This document shows, piece after piece, positions 23,130 through 34,912 of a stretch of DNA of 64,000 nucleotides. Source of the stretch: Zanthoxylum bungeanum (taxonomy: Eukaryota; Streptophyta; Magnoliopsida; Sapindales; Rutaceae). Below the pieces are notes generated by a model. That model ran no database searches. It saw only the letters and a list, made by a program, of their open reading frames with translations, and was not told the origin of the DNA. Each line of letters starts with the position of its first letter. The first letter of the stretch is position 1. The stretch lies in contig SKCR01036767.1 of NCBI GenBank assembly GCA_019454045.1, positions 280,333 through 344,332 of the forward strand. The letters are read 5' to 3'. The translations under genes were made by a program, and so were the position numbers.

Positions 23130-25033
23130 TGTAGACATTGCATTTTTGCATGTGAAACCCGATGAGGAGTCTCGTATGGATGCACCACCTTTAAGTCGTA
23201 GGAGTCGCGGAAAAACGGTTGTCGGAAAGGCAAAGTCAAGAATTGACATGTTTTGTTTAAGTTCGCTCGGAGTTCGCTTGTTGAAAGTTCATTTTTAAAC
23301 GTATCTCTTAACCCGAAATCACCCCAAACCATTCTAAAGCCACCTAAGCACCCAAACCCACATCCAAAGCCCATAAAACCAAAATAAATCAAACACCATC
23401 CCACCCTCCATTAGGCCCACGACCATAACACTAAAATTACCCCTCCTTACACTATTCCAACATGATTTACCCATATACCAAACTTACTTTAACCATTCCA
23501 CCTCACTTTAACAAAATATTAAATAAATAACACTTCACTCATTCAATACCCATACCACCCATACTTCACTCATTCAAACCCATACCTCACCCATACTTCA
23601 CTCATTTAAACCCATACCTCACTCATTCACACCACACTTCACTCATGCAAGCCCATACCTCACTCATTCAAACCCATACCTCACTCATTCACACCCATAC
23701 CTCACTTATTCACACTTACACCTCCCTACAACACCATTTGCCTATATAAACCATCATTTTCCACCTTGAAACCCCGAACACATACCTAAGGAGATCAAGC
23801 ACACATCAAGCAAAGACTCAAGCATTTTGAAAGATCAAACACAGCCCTACATCTTCCCTGCACATCACGCCCACACACCCCTCCTCACTGCCCACTGATT
23901 CACGCACATTACAACAGCCCTCAACCTCACGTAGTTGGCCTCTAATTTCCTCTATAATTCAAGCACACTACAGCCTCTGTCCAGACCTGAAGATTCACGC
24001 CATCACAGCCCCCAAACCAGCCCCATTTTCACGCCAAGATAGCCTCCAAACAGACCTGAAACTCATGAACATACTGCCTGAAATTAGCCCCGCGAAATTG
24101 CACCCAAATCACCCTTATTCCCCCCTCAAACCAGTGCACAAACTGACCTTATCAACCCTCTGAAGGTCACGCCAAACAGCAGCTCGAGGGGACTCCAAAC
24201 AGCGAACAAAAGTGCGAAACAGTGAGCAGAACATTGAACCAGCGAACCAGTGAAATTGTAGTGCCTTTGCCCTTCCGACGGCCATATAACGCATCTCCAA
24301 GGAACGGCATAAAAAGGTTAGACCTGAGGGTTTATATTACAGAATTTTCTCACATAAAATAATGATTTAAAAATTTATTTTTGGTATTTTAGCATGAGTA
24401 GTTAACTTGGCATGTCATTTAGGAGTAACTCACATGAAATAATGGCTTAGAAAAATGTATTCTAGGTGTTTAATGTGTTTAATTAGTTTAGTATGTTGTA
24501 TTAAATTTATTTGCATGAGATAATGATTTAGGAAATGTATTTTTATTTGTTTAGCATGAATGATTAGCTTGGCGTGTCATTTAGGATTAATTCACATGAA
24601 ATAATGATTTAAATGGCTATTAAGCATGTTATTTAGGATTAGTTTACATGAATATTGACTTAGAATATGTGTTTAATAATGCTAGCATGAATAGTTAATT
24701 TAACATGTTAATTAATTTAGGTTACATAAATTAATAAGGTAGGATTGCATGTAATTTGTTTTTACTTTCAAAGCATGTGAACTTAGATTTAGGCATGTAT
24801 GTTGAGTAGACTTGGTTAAAATTATACAAATCCATTCATTACAAGTGACATAAGTAAGGGACATAAAGTAAGGGACCATTCCGAACCCAACGGTTTGAGG
24901 TCTTCCCTTGCGAGGGGTGAGTGCGGCTTTAAATCTTTGTCCCGGTTCACACCGGGTGGCGACTCCATGTTATTTCATATTTCTCAGCTAGGCCGCGAGC
25001 CTAGGATGGCGTCGCCCAGTTTCTGTGTCTACA
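23130..25033 (+). repeat. 5' LTR of the Tat/Ogre-like element
   Basis: 1,904 bp. It has a TATATAAA promoter motif near 23748 and an internal array of short CATACCTCACTCATTCA-type repeats (about 23528-23730). It differs from the 3' LTR mainly by short indels. Minus-strand frames at 23102-23404 and 24115-24300 recur in the 3' LTR and are not genes. Confidence 0.92.
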
Positions 25034-25036
25034 GTC

Positions 25037-25054
25037 TGGCGACTCCACTGGGGA
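25037..25054 (+). promoter_or_regulatory. Primer-binding site, tRNA-Arg type
   Basis: TGGCGACTCCACTGGGGA, three bases after the 5' LTR. The same motif with one change occurs in the minus-strand element at 54236-54253, linking both elements to one lineage. The tRNA identity is from memory of Ogre elements. Confidence 0.75.
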
Positions 25055-25156
25055 TAAGAGAATTGGCCTCGAAATAGTCTTGTAATGTTTGGATTTGTGT
25101 TTTAATTAACCATGTTTACTGTAAGTTTAGGGAATTTAATCAAAGGCATTGTTAGG

Positions 25157-26066
25157 GCTAGGTGATGTTTGGTGTCTTCCTTCACTCACTACCTTTTTAC
25201 AAGGAAAAGCTGTGAAGGCACCTAGATAATCATTTTCCTAGGGGATGGTTGGTGTCTTCCTTCACTCACTACCTTTTTATAAGGAAAAGCTGCGAAGGCA
25301 TCTAAATAATCATCTCATGTGATAGACTAATTTGGAGGACTCGTTGTTTATTCCTGTCACCAAGCGATAAGAGCCTAAGGGGCTTGGGTATCCACGGTGA
25401 GCTTTGCTCCGCCCTCCCTCTGGGGAATCTACAACGGGAAGTCCATTTGACAGTTAGTCACATACCTTAACTTGTTGACATATAAGGTGCACTCACTTGG
25501 TCGTTTGAACCCTTGAGTGGGGAGTCCTAGTTGTGGGTAATCCTTTGTCAATAAGGGCCTTTGTTTACATTCCTAGAACTTACACATGAACCTTAGTTTT
25601 GTGACCAGTAAAAATTACTTATTTATGCTTGTGTTTTGGACCATTATCATTTGGATTCAGTTGGACTTTTTGTCAATAAATGTGAACTTGTTGGGCCATT
25701 TAAACAGGGACAAGTTCATGTCCTTTGACAATTAGGCCAAAAGCTTCTAAAATGCTAATGGGCTATTTTGTGTTTAGGCCTCTTATTATTTGAAGTTATT
25801 TAGTTATATTATCGCAAAGTGTAAACATGTTGGGCCTTTTCAACTGGGACAAGTTTGCACTACGCAATAGTGTGACTAAATACTTTGAAATGATAACGGG
25901 CCGATTATTGTAAATTCTTTTACGAGCTTATTTATTTCGTGCATTGATACTCATCTCACGCACATCATGCATACATGCATCATGCTAACCCTTGTGTTTA
26001 AAAAGCCATCATAGATACCTGTTGGGTTAGGGAAGAAGGCAACTCATCAAAAGACCAGTGATAAAC
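25157..26066 (+). other. Leader of the Tat/Ogre-like element
   Basis: Non-coding leader of about 1 kb between primer site and gag. It holds an 80-bp tandem duplication (GGTGTCTTCCTTCACTCACT at 25171 and 25251), each copy able to pair internally (GGTGTCTTCCTTC with GAAGGCACC). Part of it (CGTTTGAACCCTTGAGTGGG) resembles the leader of the element at 49269-55403. Confidence 0.7.
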
Positions 26067-27397
26067 ATGAGTGCATCCAATAATGAGGTATCTCGTATGG
26101 ATCAATTCGAAAACAGTCTCGCCAAGATCACTGAACAGTTGCAAGCCTTGTCTACTGCTGTGGCTGGTATAGCCGGGTCCCGTACCGGGGGAAGTTCAGA
26201 AAATGCAAGGCAGGAAGTGCCTCCGAACAGATTAGGGGATGATGTCCCCATCTTTGATGATGACATGGCAGAATATGCGGCAGGCCGAATATCAGAGTCT
26301 CAGACAGAGTTGCAAAAGCTCCGAGAACAGGTTGAATCAGTTACCCGCAAGATGAGGGGTAAGAATGAAGATTTACTGAATTACGAGTCGATGACTTTTG
26401 AAGAACAATTGCCGGCTAACTTCAAAATGCCTGATATCGTTAAGTTCAATGGAAATGGGGATCCGAGGGTCCATCTTCGTCAGTATGTTTCAGTTATGAG
26501 TTCGGTGGGCCTATCACAGCGCCAAGCCCAGAAGATGTTTGGGATGTCACTCGAAGGAGCTCCCGTGGTGTGGTATCATAGTCTTGAAAAGAAAATGAAA
26601 GAAGATTGGAGGGAGTTAGCTGATGCATTCCTTAAACAGTATGTCACTGACTTAGAGATCGATCTGTCACTCCGTGATCTGGAGAACATCAAGCAGAAAT
26701 CGGAAGAGAACTTTAAAGAATATGTAGACAGATGGAGGAGTCAGTTATTAAAGATGCAGACTCGGCCCTCGGAGAAGGACCAGATAAAGATGATCATCAA
26801 GGGAACCAAGCCCTCAATCTATGGCAAACTGAGGAGGATGACCTCCATGATAACTGATTTCCGACAGTTGAGGGAAACTGTCATGGACATTGAAGAGGAA
26901 GAGCTGAGAACAGAAAGTTCTATGGCCAAAATAGGAAGACTTTTGGGGGGCATTCTGAGACCAAGCCCACTCTTGCCGAGGTCGCTACTGTCAGAAATAG
27001 GCGATTCTCTAATCTCGGTAGACCTATGTCAAAGGTACTTGAGAAGTTGAAAGGACAAGGACTCCTGAAGCCTTTAGACCCTAGACCGATCCCAAACCCT
27101 GTGCCACCTCACATGAACTTAAACCAGTACCGTTACTTCCACCAAGAAAAAGGTCATGACACCGATAACTGCGCCCGCCTCAGGCATGAGATCCAAAACC
27201 TGATTGACTCCCATAAAATACCTGACCCAGAAAAAGAACATCCTAACACATACCATAACCCCTTGCCCAACTACCACTCAGTTCCACCACCCACCTATAT
27301 GATCAACTCCGGCCTACCTGAAAGCTTCGTCCTCCAAGATTTCAACCACTCAACTTCTTTCATGGGGATAGAGGCTAACAACGGCGAAGAACCTTAG
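26067..27397 (+). pseudogene. Gag of the Tat/Ogre-like element, one frameshift
   Basis: Structural capsid protein of the retrotransposon particle. The frame opens at ATG 26067 (the upstream start at 26058 is GTG). Seen: a coiled-coil-like N-terminus (about 1-120), then the retrotransposon Gag core with LPANFKMPDIVKFNGNGDP, HLRQYVSVM and VVWYHSLE. Near 26941-26950 a run of six G is followed by a shift of frame. The second frame continues through TKPTLAEVATVRNRRFSNL to the C-terminal motif YFHQEKGHDTDNCARL and the stop at 27395-27397. Together about 440 codons. The motif resembles the Cys/His finger of this Gag group with the first Cys replaced. A single indel in a homopolymer may be a real mutation or a sequencing error. 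Confidence 0.85.
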
Positions 27398-27603
27398 GCC
27401 AATGAAGAAAACAATGCTGTGAATGACGAGATTGTTCTACTTAGTGTGTGTGATTTCAATCCTGCATTTTGAAGACATTGATTTTGTCTACTTGTTTGAA
27501 CCTTTTTTAATGATAATAAAGACCTGTGTTTCACTCCCTTGCTTGAGTCTCTACTTTTCAAAGAAGAACAAGATAATCTTTCAGGAGTTAGTTTCTCAAT
27601 ATG

Positions 27604-27726
27604 TGGTTTTGGAAAGGAGAATTACACAAGCTACAAAAAATGGGGGCAGTGAGATTATTAGACTTGGAGAGGAATGAGTTCACCGAGCTGATCAATAAAG
27701 ACAGATTGAAACAGTACTTTGCTTGA
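27604..27726 (+). pseudogene. Remnant of the integrase C-terminus
   Basis: Forty codons ending in TGA read GAVRLLDLERNEFTELINKD followed by RLKQYFA. This is the typical end of Ty3/gypsy Pol, where a short beta-rich domain finishes in a NxxRLKxYF motif. Gag ends only about 200 bases upstream, so protease, reverse transcriptase, RNase H and the integrase core (normally over 3 kb) are gone. The frame is not joined to gag and no start codon serves it. Confidence 0.72.
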
Positions 27727-28309
27727 GAAAGAGAAGACCTGGCAGAAGAACTAACCCGACGAGATAAGAAACTCATGCATGCATGCATACACGTAACGTA
27801 CCTGCAATTCTTGTGTTTGTTCTATGTTTGCAGGTTTCAAACAAAAGAGAAGAACCAGCCAGATGAAACACATAGCGCCAAGGAACACAATGAAGGACTC
27901 ACCCATCAAGAACAAGGAGTATCTCCACACATGTATACGTATACATTACATGCACTTGTTTTATTCTGTTGTTTTGTTTGTATTCGCAGGTCTCGAAGAA
28001 GAAAAAAGAAAGCGGCAAAGACAAGCCAACCAGAAACAGCAAAAGTGCAGTATCAGATTCGGGTAGTAATCCTGGGGTTGAGGCCCACATCGGAGTCAAG
28101 ATTCAGGTAGTGATCTGAGGGTTGAGGCCCATATGAGTTTGAGTTTCGGGTATGGATCTCAGGGGGCGAAGCCCACATTATCAGAAGTTGAAAAAGAAGA
28201 ATTATGTGGAGTGAGTTAAAAAAAAAATAGAGAGAAAAAAGAGAAAAAAAAATGAAAAAATGAGTGAGAGAAGTCTTTGATAGATAGACGTATATCCGGT
28301 GATGACATT
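27727..28309 (+). other. Post-pol region of the Tat/Ogre-like element
   Basis: No gene recognised. A block GGGTTGAGGCCCA/GGGGCGAAGCCCA recurs at about 28075, 28117 and 28157, forming a loose tandem repeat. The open frames here (27775-28110 and overlapping ones) lack any family resemblance. Confidence 0.55.
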
Positions 28310-28930
28310 GTTTGCCGTAGGGAGGAACCCTAGAAATGATAAGTGCGAGATATGCTCTCCGCTGGTAGTCTGAATGGATTGATCTCAGTTAGACTCACGA
28401 GTAATTAATTACGGGATCCTAGCAGTAGAAGCCTGAGTGGTTAGCAAGGTGACTAGTTGAAGAGATGATGGATCGGTGAATGACCGTTTGCTTGGGGGTC
28501 CACACTTGTTTACTGATGCTATGATATATGATATGGTTGAAATAATAAAAAAAAAAAAAAAATGTCTCTGAAGAAAAATAGACCACCTATAACCGATAAG
28601 CGTGAAGCTACCCATGGGCGAGTATTAGGACCACCATGAGGAGAAATGCTACCTTAAAGGGTAGGTGTGTCAAGAAAAGAAGAGAAAACAAAAAAAAAAA
28701 TGAAAAAAAAAGAATGAAAAAAAAAAAGAGACAATAGCAAAATGAAGAAAACCATATCATGTTGAGTATGCTGAAGTAATCATAAAATGTGATTAAGACA
28801 TCCAGGTTGGTTAGACCCACTGGTTCGATTCTCTGAAACGAAATCACCAAGTTGGCTTACTTAAGGACTAAGCTGCGAAAGAGCCTTGGCACACACACAC
28901 TAGGAGTCTAGCTCAGATCACCCATTTAGA
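28310..28930 (+). repeat. Shared 3' module, second copy
   Basis: Counterpart of 20400-21010 in the Athila-like element, collinear over about 600 bases with conserved blocks such as GAAGCTACCCATGG and GAGAAATGCTACCTTAAAGG. It contains A-rich runs (28545-28562, 28690-28735) and no shared reading frame. Confidence 0.85.
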
Positions 28931-29069
28931 TGATTGGACTTGAGTATGTTGAGTACTTTGAAGGTTCTTTGGTTTCGACGCGAAAGCATTCGTTGAGGAT
29001 AAAAATATGTCTATTTGATCAAAGATTATCTCGTGAGAGGTGGTGTAATGTGTGAAGTAAAATATTAGT

Positions 29070-30130
29070 ATCAGCTTGGGGGCGAAGCCCCACATCGGTA
29101 TCAGTTCGAAGGCGAGGCCTATATCAACCTAGGGGCGGGGCCCGCATCGGTTCAGTATCAATTTCTGCCAAGTATGGCATTCTGAGGGCGGGGTCCACAT
29201 CAGTTCAGTATCAGTTTCTGCCAGGTACGACACCCTGGGTACGGGGTTAGCATCCAGACATTTGTGGCTCTCTAGGTACGGAGACGTCACTGCGACACCC
29301 TAGTTCAGGAAGAAAACCTGCATTCAGTACAGTTCAGGAAGAAAGCCTGTATTCAGCTCAGTTCAGGAAGAAAGCCTGCATTCAATTCAATTCGGGAATA
29401 AAGCCCAAATTCAGTGCGGTTCAGGAAGAAAGCCTGTATTCAACTCAGTTCAGGAAGAAAGCCTGCATTCAATTCAATTCGGGAATAAAGCTCGGGAGGA
29501 ATAAAGCCTCACATCTACACAGTTCGGGAATAAAGCTCGGGAGGAATAAAGCCTCATTTCAACAGTTCGGGAATAAAGCTCAAGGGAATAAAGCCTCATA
29601 TCTACACAGTTCGGGAATAAAGCTCGGAGGAATAAAGCCTCATCTCAACAGTTCGGGAATAAAGCCCACATTCAGTACAATTCAGGAACAAAGCCACACA
29701 GTCAGCTCAGATCAAGGAATAAAGCCTCATCTACACAGTTCGGGAATAAAGCTCGAGGGAATAAAGCCTCATCACAACAGTTCGGGAATAAAGCTCGGGA
29801 GGAATAAAGCCTCATCTACACAGTTCGGGAATAAAGCTCGGAGGAATAAAGCCTCATTTCAACAGTTCGGGAATAAAGCTCGAGGGAATAAAGCCTCATA
29901 TCAACACAAGTTTGAGAATAAAGCTCGAGGGAATAAAGCCTCGCCTCAATAAGCTCGGGAGGAATAAAGCCACATCTCAACAGTTCGGGAACAAAACTCG
30001 GAGGAATAAAGCCTCATCTCAATAGTTCAGGAACAAAGCTCGAGGGAATAAAGCCGCATCTTAGCACGGTTTGGGAGCAAAGCCCATATTCAACACAGTT
30101 TGGGAACAAAGCCCAAAGGTCAAAGTATCT
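29070..30130 (+). repeat. Minisatellite array before the 3' LTR
   Basis: Three successive kinds of unit. First is a 30-50 bp unit with GGGGCGAAGCCCCACATC (29070-29200). Next is a roughly 30-bp unit CAGTTCAGGAAGAAAGCCTG (29300-29480). Last is a unit of about 45 bp with GTTCGGGAATAAAGCTCG and GGAATAAAGCCTCATCT (29480-30075), repeated a dozen times or so with variation. Hypervariable tandem repeats before the 3' LTR are known in the Tat lineage. Confidence 0.9.
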
Positions 30131-30236
30131 CAATAAAACAGGCAAGTCAGGTGGCAGCTGGCGAGCCAGGTAAGTAAAAATGCATTGCATGAACTTTGAT
30201 AGGATTGTCACTGTCACACACTACACAAGTCCCATC

Positions 30237-30250
30237 AAAGTGGGGGCGAC
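30237..30250 (+). promoter_or_regulatory. Polypurine tract of the Tat/Ogre-like element
   Basis: AAAGTGGGGGCGAC directly precedes the TGTAGAC start of the 3' LTR, the expected place for plus-strand priming. Confidence 0.75.
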
Positions 30251-32141
30251 TGTAGACATTGCATTTTTGCATGTGAAACCCGATGAGGAGTCTCGTATGG
30301 ATGCACCACCTTTAAGTCGTAGGAGTCGCGGAAAAACGGTTGTCGGAAAGGCAAAGTCAAGAATTGACATGTTTTGTTTAAGTTCGCTCGGAGTTCGCTT
30401 GTTGAAAGTTCATTTTTAAACGTATCTCTTAACCCGAAATCACCCCAAACCATTCTAAAGCCACCTAAGCACCCAAACCCACATCCAAAGCCCATAAAAC
30501 CAAAATAAATCAAACACCAATCCCACCCTCCATTAGGCCCACGACCATAACACTAAAATTACCCCTCCTTACACTATTCCAACATGATTTACCCATATAC
30601 CAAACTTACTTTAACCATTCCACCTCACTTTAACAAAATATTAAATAAATAACACTTCACTCATTCAATACCCATACCTCACCCATACTTCACTCATTCA
30701 AACCCATACCTCACCCATACTTCACTCATTTAAACCCATACCTCACTCATTCACACCCACACCTCACTCATGCAAGCCCATACCTCACTCATTCAAACCC
30801 ATACCTCACTCATTCACACCCATACCTCACTTATTCACACTTACACCTCCACTACACCATTTGCCTATATAAACCATCATTTTCCACCTTGAAACCCCGA
30901 ACACATACCTAAGGAGATCAAGCACACATCAAGCAAAGACTCAAGCATTTTGAAAGATCAAAACAGCCCTACATCTTCCCTGCACATCACCCCACACACA
31001 CCCCTCCTCACTGCCCACTGATTCACGCACATTACAGCCCTCAACCTCACGTAGTTGGCCTCTAATTTCCTCTATAATTCAAGCACACTACAGCCTCTGT
31101 CCAGACCTGAAGATCACACGCCATCACAGCCCCCAAACCAGCCCCATTTTCACGCCAAGATAGCCTCCAAACAGACCTGAAACTCACGAACCATACTGCC
31201 TGAAATTAGCCCCGCGAAATTGCACCCAAATCACCCTTATTCCCCCCTCAAACCAGTGCACAAACTGACCTTATCAACCCTCTGAAGGTCACGCCAAACA
31301 GCAGCTCGAGGGGACTCCAAACAGCGAACAAAAGTGCGAAACAGTGAGCAGAACATTGAACCAGCGAACCAGTGAAATTGTAGTGCCTTTGCCCTTCCGA
31401 CGGCCATATAACGCATCTCCAAGGAACGGCATAAAAAGGTTAGACCTGAGGGTTTATATTACAGAATTTTCTCACATAAAATAATGATAAAAATTTATTT
31501 TTGGTATTTTAGCATGAGTAGTTAACTTGGCATGTCATTTAGGAGTAACTCACATGAAATAATGGCTTAGAAAAATGTATTCTAGGTGTTTAATGTGTTT
31601 AATTAGTTTAGTATGTTGTATTAAATTTATTTGCATGAGATAATGATTTAGGAAATGTATTTTTATTTGTTTAGCATGAATGATTAGCTTGGCGTGTCAT
31701 TTAGGATTAATTCACATGAAATAATGATTTAAATGGCTATTTAAGCATGTTATTTAGGATTAGTTTACATGAAATATTGACTTAGAATATGTGTTTAATA
31801 ATGCTAGCATGAATAGTTAATTTAACATGTTAATTAATTTAGGTTACATAAATTAATAAGGTAGGATTGCATGTAATTTGTTTTTACTTTCAAAGCATGT
31901 GAACTTAGATTTAGGCATGTATGTTGAGTAGACTTGGTTAAAATTATACAAATCCATTCATTACAAGTGACATAAGTAAGGGACCATTCCGAACCCAACG
32001 GTTTGAGGTCTTCCCTTGCGAGGGGTGAGTGCGGCCTTAAATCTTTGTCCCGGTTCACACCGGGTGGCGACTCCATGTTATTTCATATTTCTCAGCTAGG
32101 CCGCGAGCCTAGGATGGCGTCGCCCAGTTTCTGTGTCTACA
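30251..32141 (+). repeat. 3' LTR of the Tat/Ogre-like element
   Basis: 1,891 bp, nearly identical to 23130-25033, followed by the GCATG target duplication. It lacks a 14-bp direct duplication (ACATAAAGTAAGGG) present in the 5' copy near 24850-24880. Confidence 0.92.
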
Positions 32142-32146
32142 GCATG

Positions 32147-34912
32147 CATCCACCATGGATGCCCAATAATTATTCTAAACAAATAAATAAAAATAAAATT
32201 TATAAATTGCATTGTTTTTTTTTTTTGTAAGTGTTGACATTTAATCATGTTGATTGTTGTTGGCATGTATTTGATTCTTGGAACAACTTAACATGTTGTA
32301 TTGCTTCTTCAAGCATTGCGCTCGTATCAATATAATAAATCAATAATACATGCAAATCACCAATTTCATTAATTACATTTGAAACATCCAATGAACACAA
32401 ACTAATAACAAAGAACTTTGCCAATACCAAAGATAAATTAATGATAAATAACTTAATAAGTTTTATTTAAATCATTCTCCATGCATCGAATTTCCACCAA
32501 TTAAAGGGAGAAGATTTCGAAAGCTTATATATATATATATATATATCCCACATCTGAACCGCGTATATACATATATAAAACCATCTTCAAATGAAGGTAT
32601 CATAAAATAAGGATACCTCATTTTATAAAATGATGATGTATGTTAACAAACAAAAAAATTCATATTAAAAATTATATTTTTTTATCATCTGTTATTATAT
32701 GAAATTTTGGTTATTTTTTTTTAATTTTTTAGCCGACACCCTTCTTTCATAAAAAAAAGAATTAGTAGAGAAGGGCTATATATATAAAAAGTAATAAAAC
32801 CAATCCCCTACCAAACCGGAAGCGAGCCAAAAAAATTTGAATCTCAAGCATCAAGTATCACCATCCCAGGTGACATGTCGCCAGGAAAAATTCAACAAGT
32901 ACAAAGATCTTTTATAGTTGCTTGTTGTATGGCCAATATTGACATTAGCATTCAATGAGTTAGGCTTGTTGGAGTGCGTTTCTTGTAAGAACATGAGACC
33001 GTCAGAAATTTTATCTATTCCGCTTAAGTCCGGAAAGGATAGTTTGACAATGAGGTTTTCAACGATTTCATTAAAAAAAAAAAGATTTATGTGTTCTATC
33101 CTCTATCAGTGTCGGTCCTGAGGATATACCGTTTAGGAATCGTAAATTTTACATCAAAATTAGTCCACTCTAATTTAAGACCAGTTTTTTTTATTGTTTG
33201 TTTTGTGCTCGATTTTTTATCTATAAAATTGCCCCAAATATGAAGGCTGCAACAAAAAGCAATATATTTAGTAGGATCATATTTTAACCTTATATATATA
33301 TATATATATTATCAAAAAGAGATCTGTAGAAACAGATTGTAAGTTAGAACAATATTACCGTTCACCAAGAAATAAAAAACGAAACTGGGTTGAGTCGCGG
33401 ACTAGATCGCTTTCTTTAAGACGTTTCGAGGCTCTGCCCAGAAATTTATGCTAGCAGTAATCGGCCCCGACGTCCCTAGGATAAAACAACCCAGATAAAC
33501 ACTGTCTCAATCGGTTAGCACAGAAATCCGATTGATATGCTCACACCTAACACAAAACTATTACTCGATATCAAAGAAAAAGAAAAACAATACCCGTAAA
33601 ACAGTATCCACGAAAAAAGTTCTCGCTTCTGCTTGCAAAGTTGTTGCAAGACTAGTAACTCCGAAACAAAACTATGTATAAAAATGTATTTTCTCTGCTC
33701 ACGACTTTTGTTTCCTCTCTTTCTTTGTTTCTATCGCGCACACTTCTATTTTCAACAAAAGGCAGCATGTATTTATAGGACAAAATGAACATATTGTTAT
33801 AAATTCAATTTTGAGAATTGAATATGATTTTTAATGTTTTTAAACGTTGGATAATAAAGAAAATTAAAAAAACTAACGTGTTGGAAATTAAATTTAGAAA
33901 ACGTTAGGAATTAAATCATATTTAATTACGTTTTGATATTCTATGTATTTATTATTTTTATTTAAAAACATGTAACTCATTTATTCAAATTCACATTTAT
34001 AACAAGATCACATTTTAAAAACTCGTTTAGGGTTTGCAAAACTCAAGACTCCCCCTAAGAATCATTCTACTATTTGAGATCGATTATATGAATTTTTCGA
34101 TATTATTATGCTCTATACAGAATCATTAAACTTAGTAAAACTTAAGTATTACTTTATAACTTTTATCAATATCAAATTAAGTTTTTCCCTATCTCGTTTG
34201 GTACATGAAAATACCTCCATTAAAAATGGATTGACTAATATAATTTTTCTTTTCTTTTCAACTTCTCTTATAAGATACCCAATTGGTTGACACTATTATA
34301 CTAATCACTTCTGACTTCTGCATATCACGTTACATAGCATTTTCTTTTAATAGACGTCGAGATTTTTTGAAAAGTTGCCATTTTTTTTTATAGTAAAGAA
34401 TTCATCCATATTCGTGATGAAAAATCAACCCAAATAAAAATTTTGATCGCGATTTATTATGATTTTTCATTCCAATTAAAGATAGATTAATTGAAATTCA
34501 GGATAATTTTTTCATCGCAAATCACAATTAAGACAAGAACGAGATTGAACGAGATGTTGTGATTGCCGTCCCTACTATTGTTTTGACAGTACAAAATGCA
34601 ATAACAATTATTTACTATCAAAATAATAGGGACCTGATGTGCAATTATGAAAAAAAAAAGGGACCCATAAGCCATTTTCCTTCAAAAAAAAAAAAAAAAA
34701 ATTAAACTTTTTAATTTATGTTCTTTCCCCATCATATTTGAAACAGAATGCTGAAGCATCTACCAAATGTCCATCAGCAAAGAGGAAAAAGAGATGCCAT
34801 TTCTCTATATAACAAACTAATCACAATACATATCTTATGGTATCAGAAAGATGCATGAATTAAACCCAGATACGAAGCATTTAGCTAACAATGCCTACGA
34901 TCCCACTCATTC
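32147..34912. other. Intergenic DNA between the Tat-like element and the 4CL-like gene
   Basis: AT-rich. It holds TA microsatellites (32528-32547 and 33293-33310) and an LTR-like remnant (33325-34045). Nothing protein-like was recognised; short frames at 32245, 32918, 34108 and 34487 look random. Confidence 0.6.
33325..34045 (-). mobile_element. Possible copia-type LTR remnant
   Basis: On the minus strand the block starts TGAGTTTTGC and ends TTTCTACA, giving the TG..CA ends of an LTR of about 720 bp. It is preceded by the purine tract TTAGGGGGAG (34048-34057) and has a CCTATAAATACATGC promoter-like motif near 33770-33780. I find neither a partner LTR nor coding sequence next to it, so the element is truncated or the call is wrong. 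Confidence 0.45.

Larger units (their letters stand above)
23130..32141 (+). mobile_element. Tat/Ogre-like Ty3/gypsy element with large pol deletion
   Basis: LTRs of 1.9 kb (23130-25033, 30251-32141), each TGTAGACATTGC ... TGTCTACA, are nearly identical. A perfect GCATG duplication flanks the element (23125-23129 and 32142-32146). The primer site after the 5' LTR (25037-25054) is the TGGCGACTCCACTGGGGA type, tRNA-Arg-like, that I associate with Tat/Ogre elements. Then come a leader with a tandem hairpin-rich repeat (25157-25310), gag (26067-27397), only the last 40 codons of integrase (27604-27726), non-coding sequence, a minisatellite (29300-30130) and a purine tract before the 3' LTR. It is a recent, non-autonomous element; the lineage is inferred from primer site and Gag. 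Confidence 0.92.

Noticed and set aside
23102..24300. Minus-strand frames repeated at 30235-30513 and 31237-31422
   Set aside because: They are present twice only because they lie in the two LTRs; no domain, and opposite to LTR transcription.
27423..28110. Overlapping frames after gag that might be an extra Ogre gene
   Set aside because: No domain is seen apart from the integrase end in another frame; the frames contain repeat blocks and A-rich runs.
29300..30130. Array that might be mistaken for a CRISPR or satellite locus
   Set aside because: Units are variable, without unique spacers, and the array lies inside a retrotransposon of a plant.
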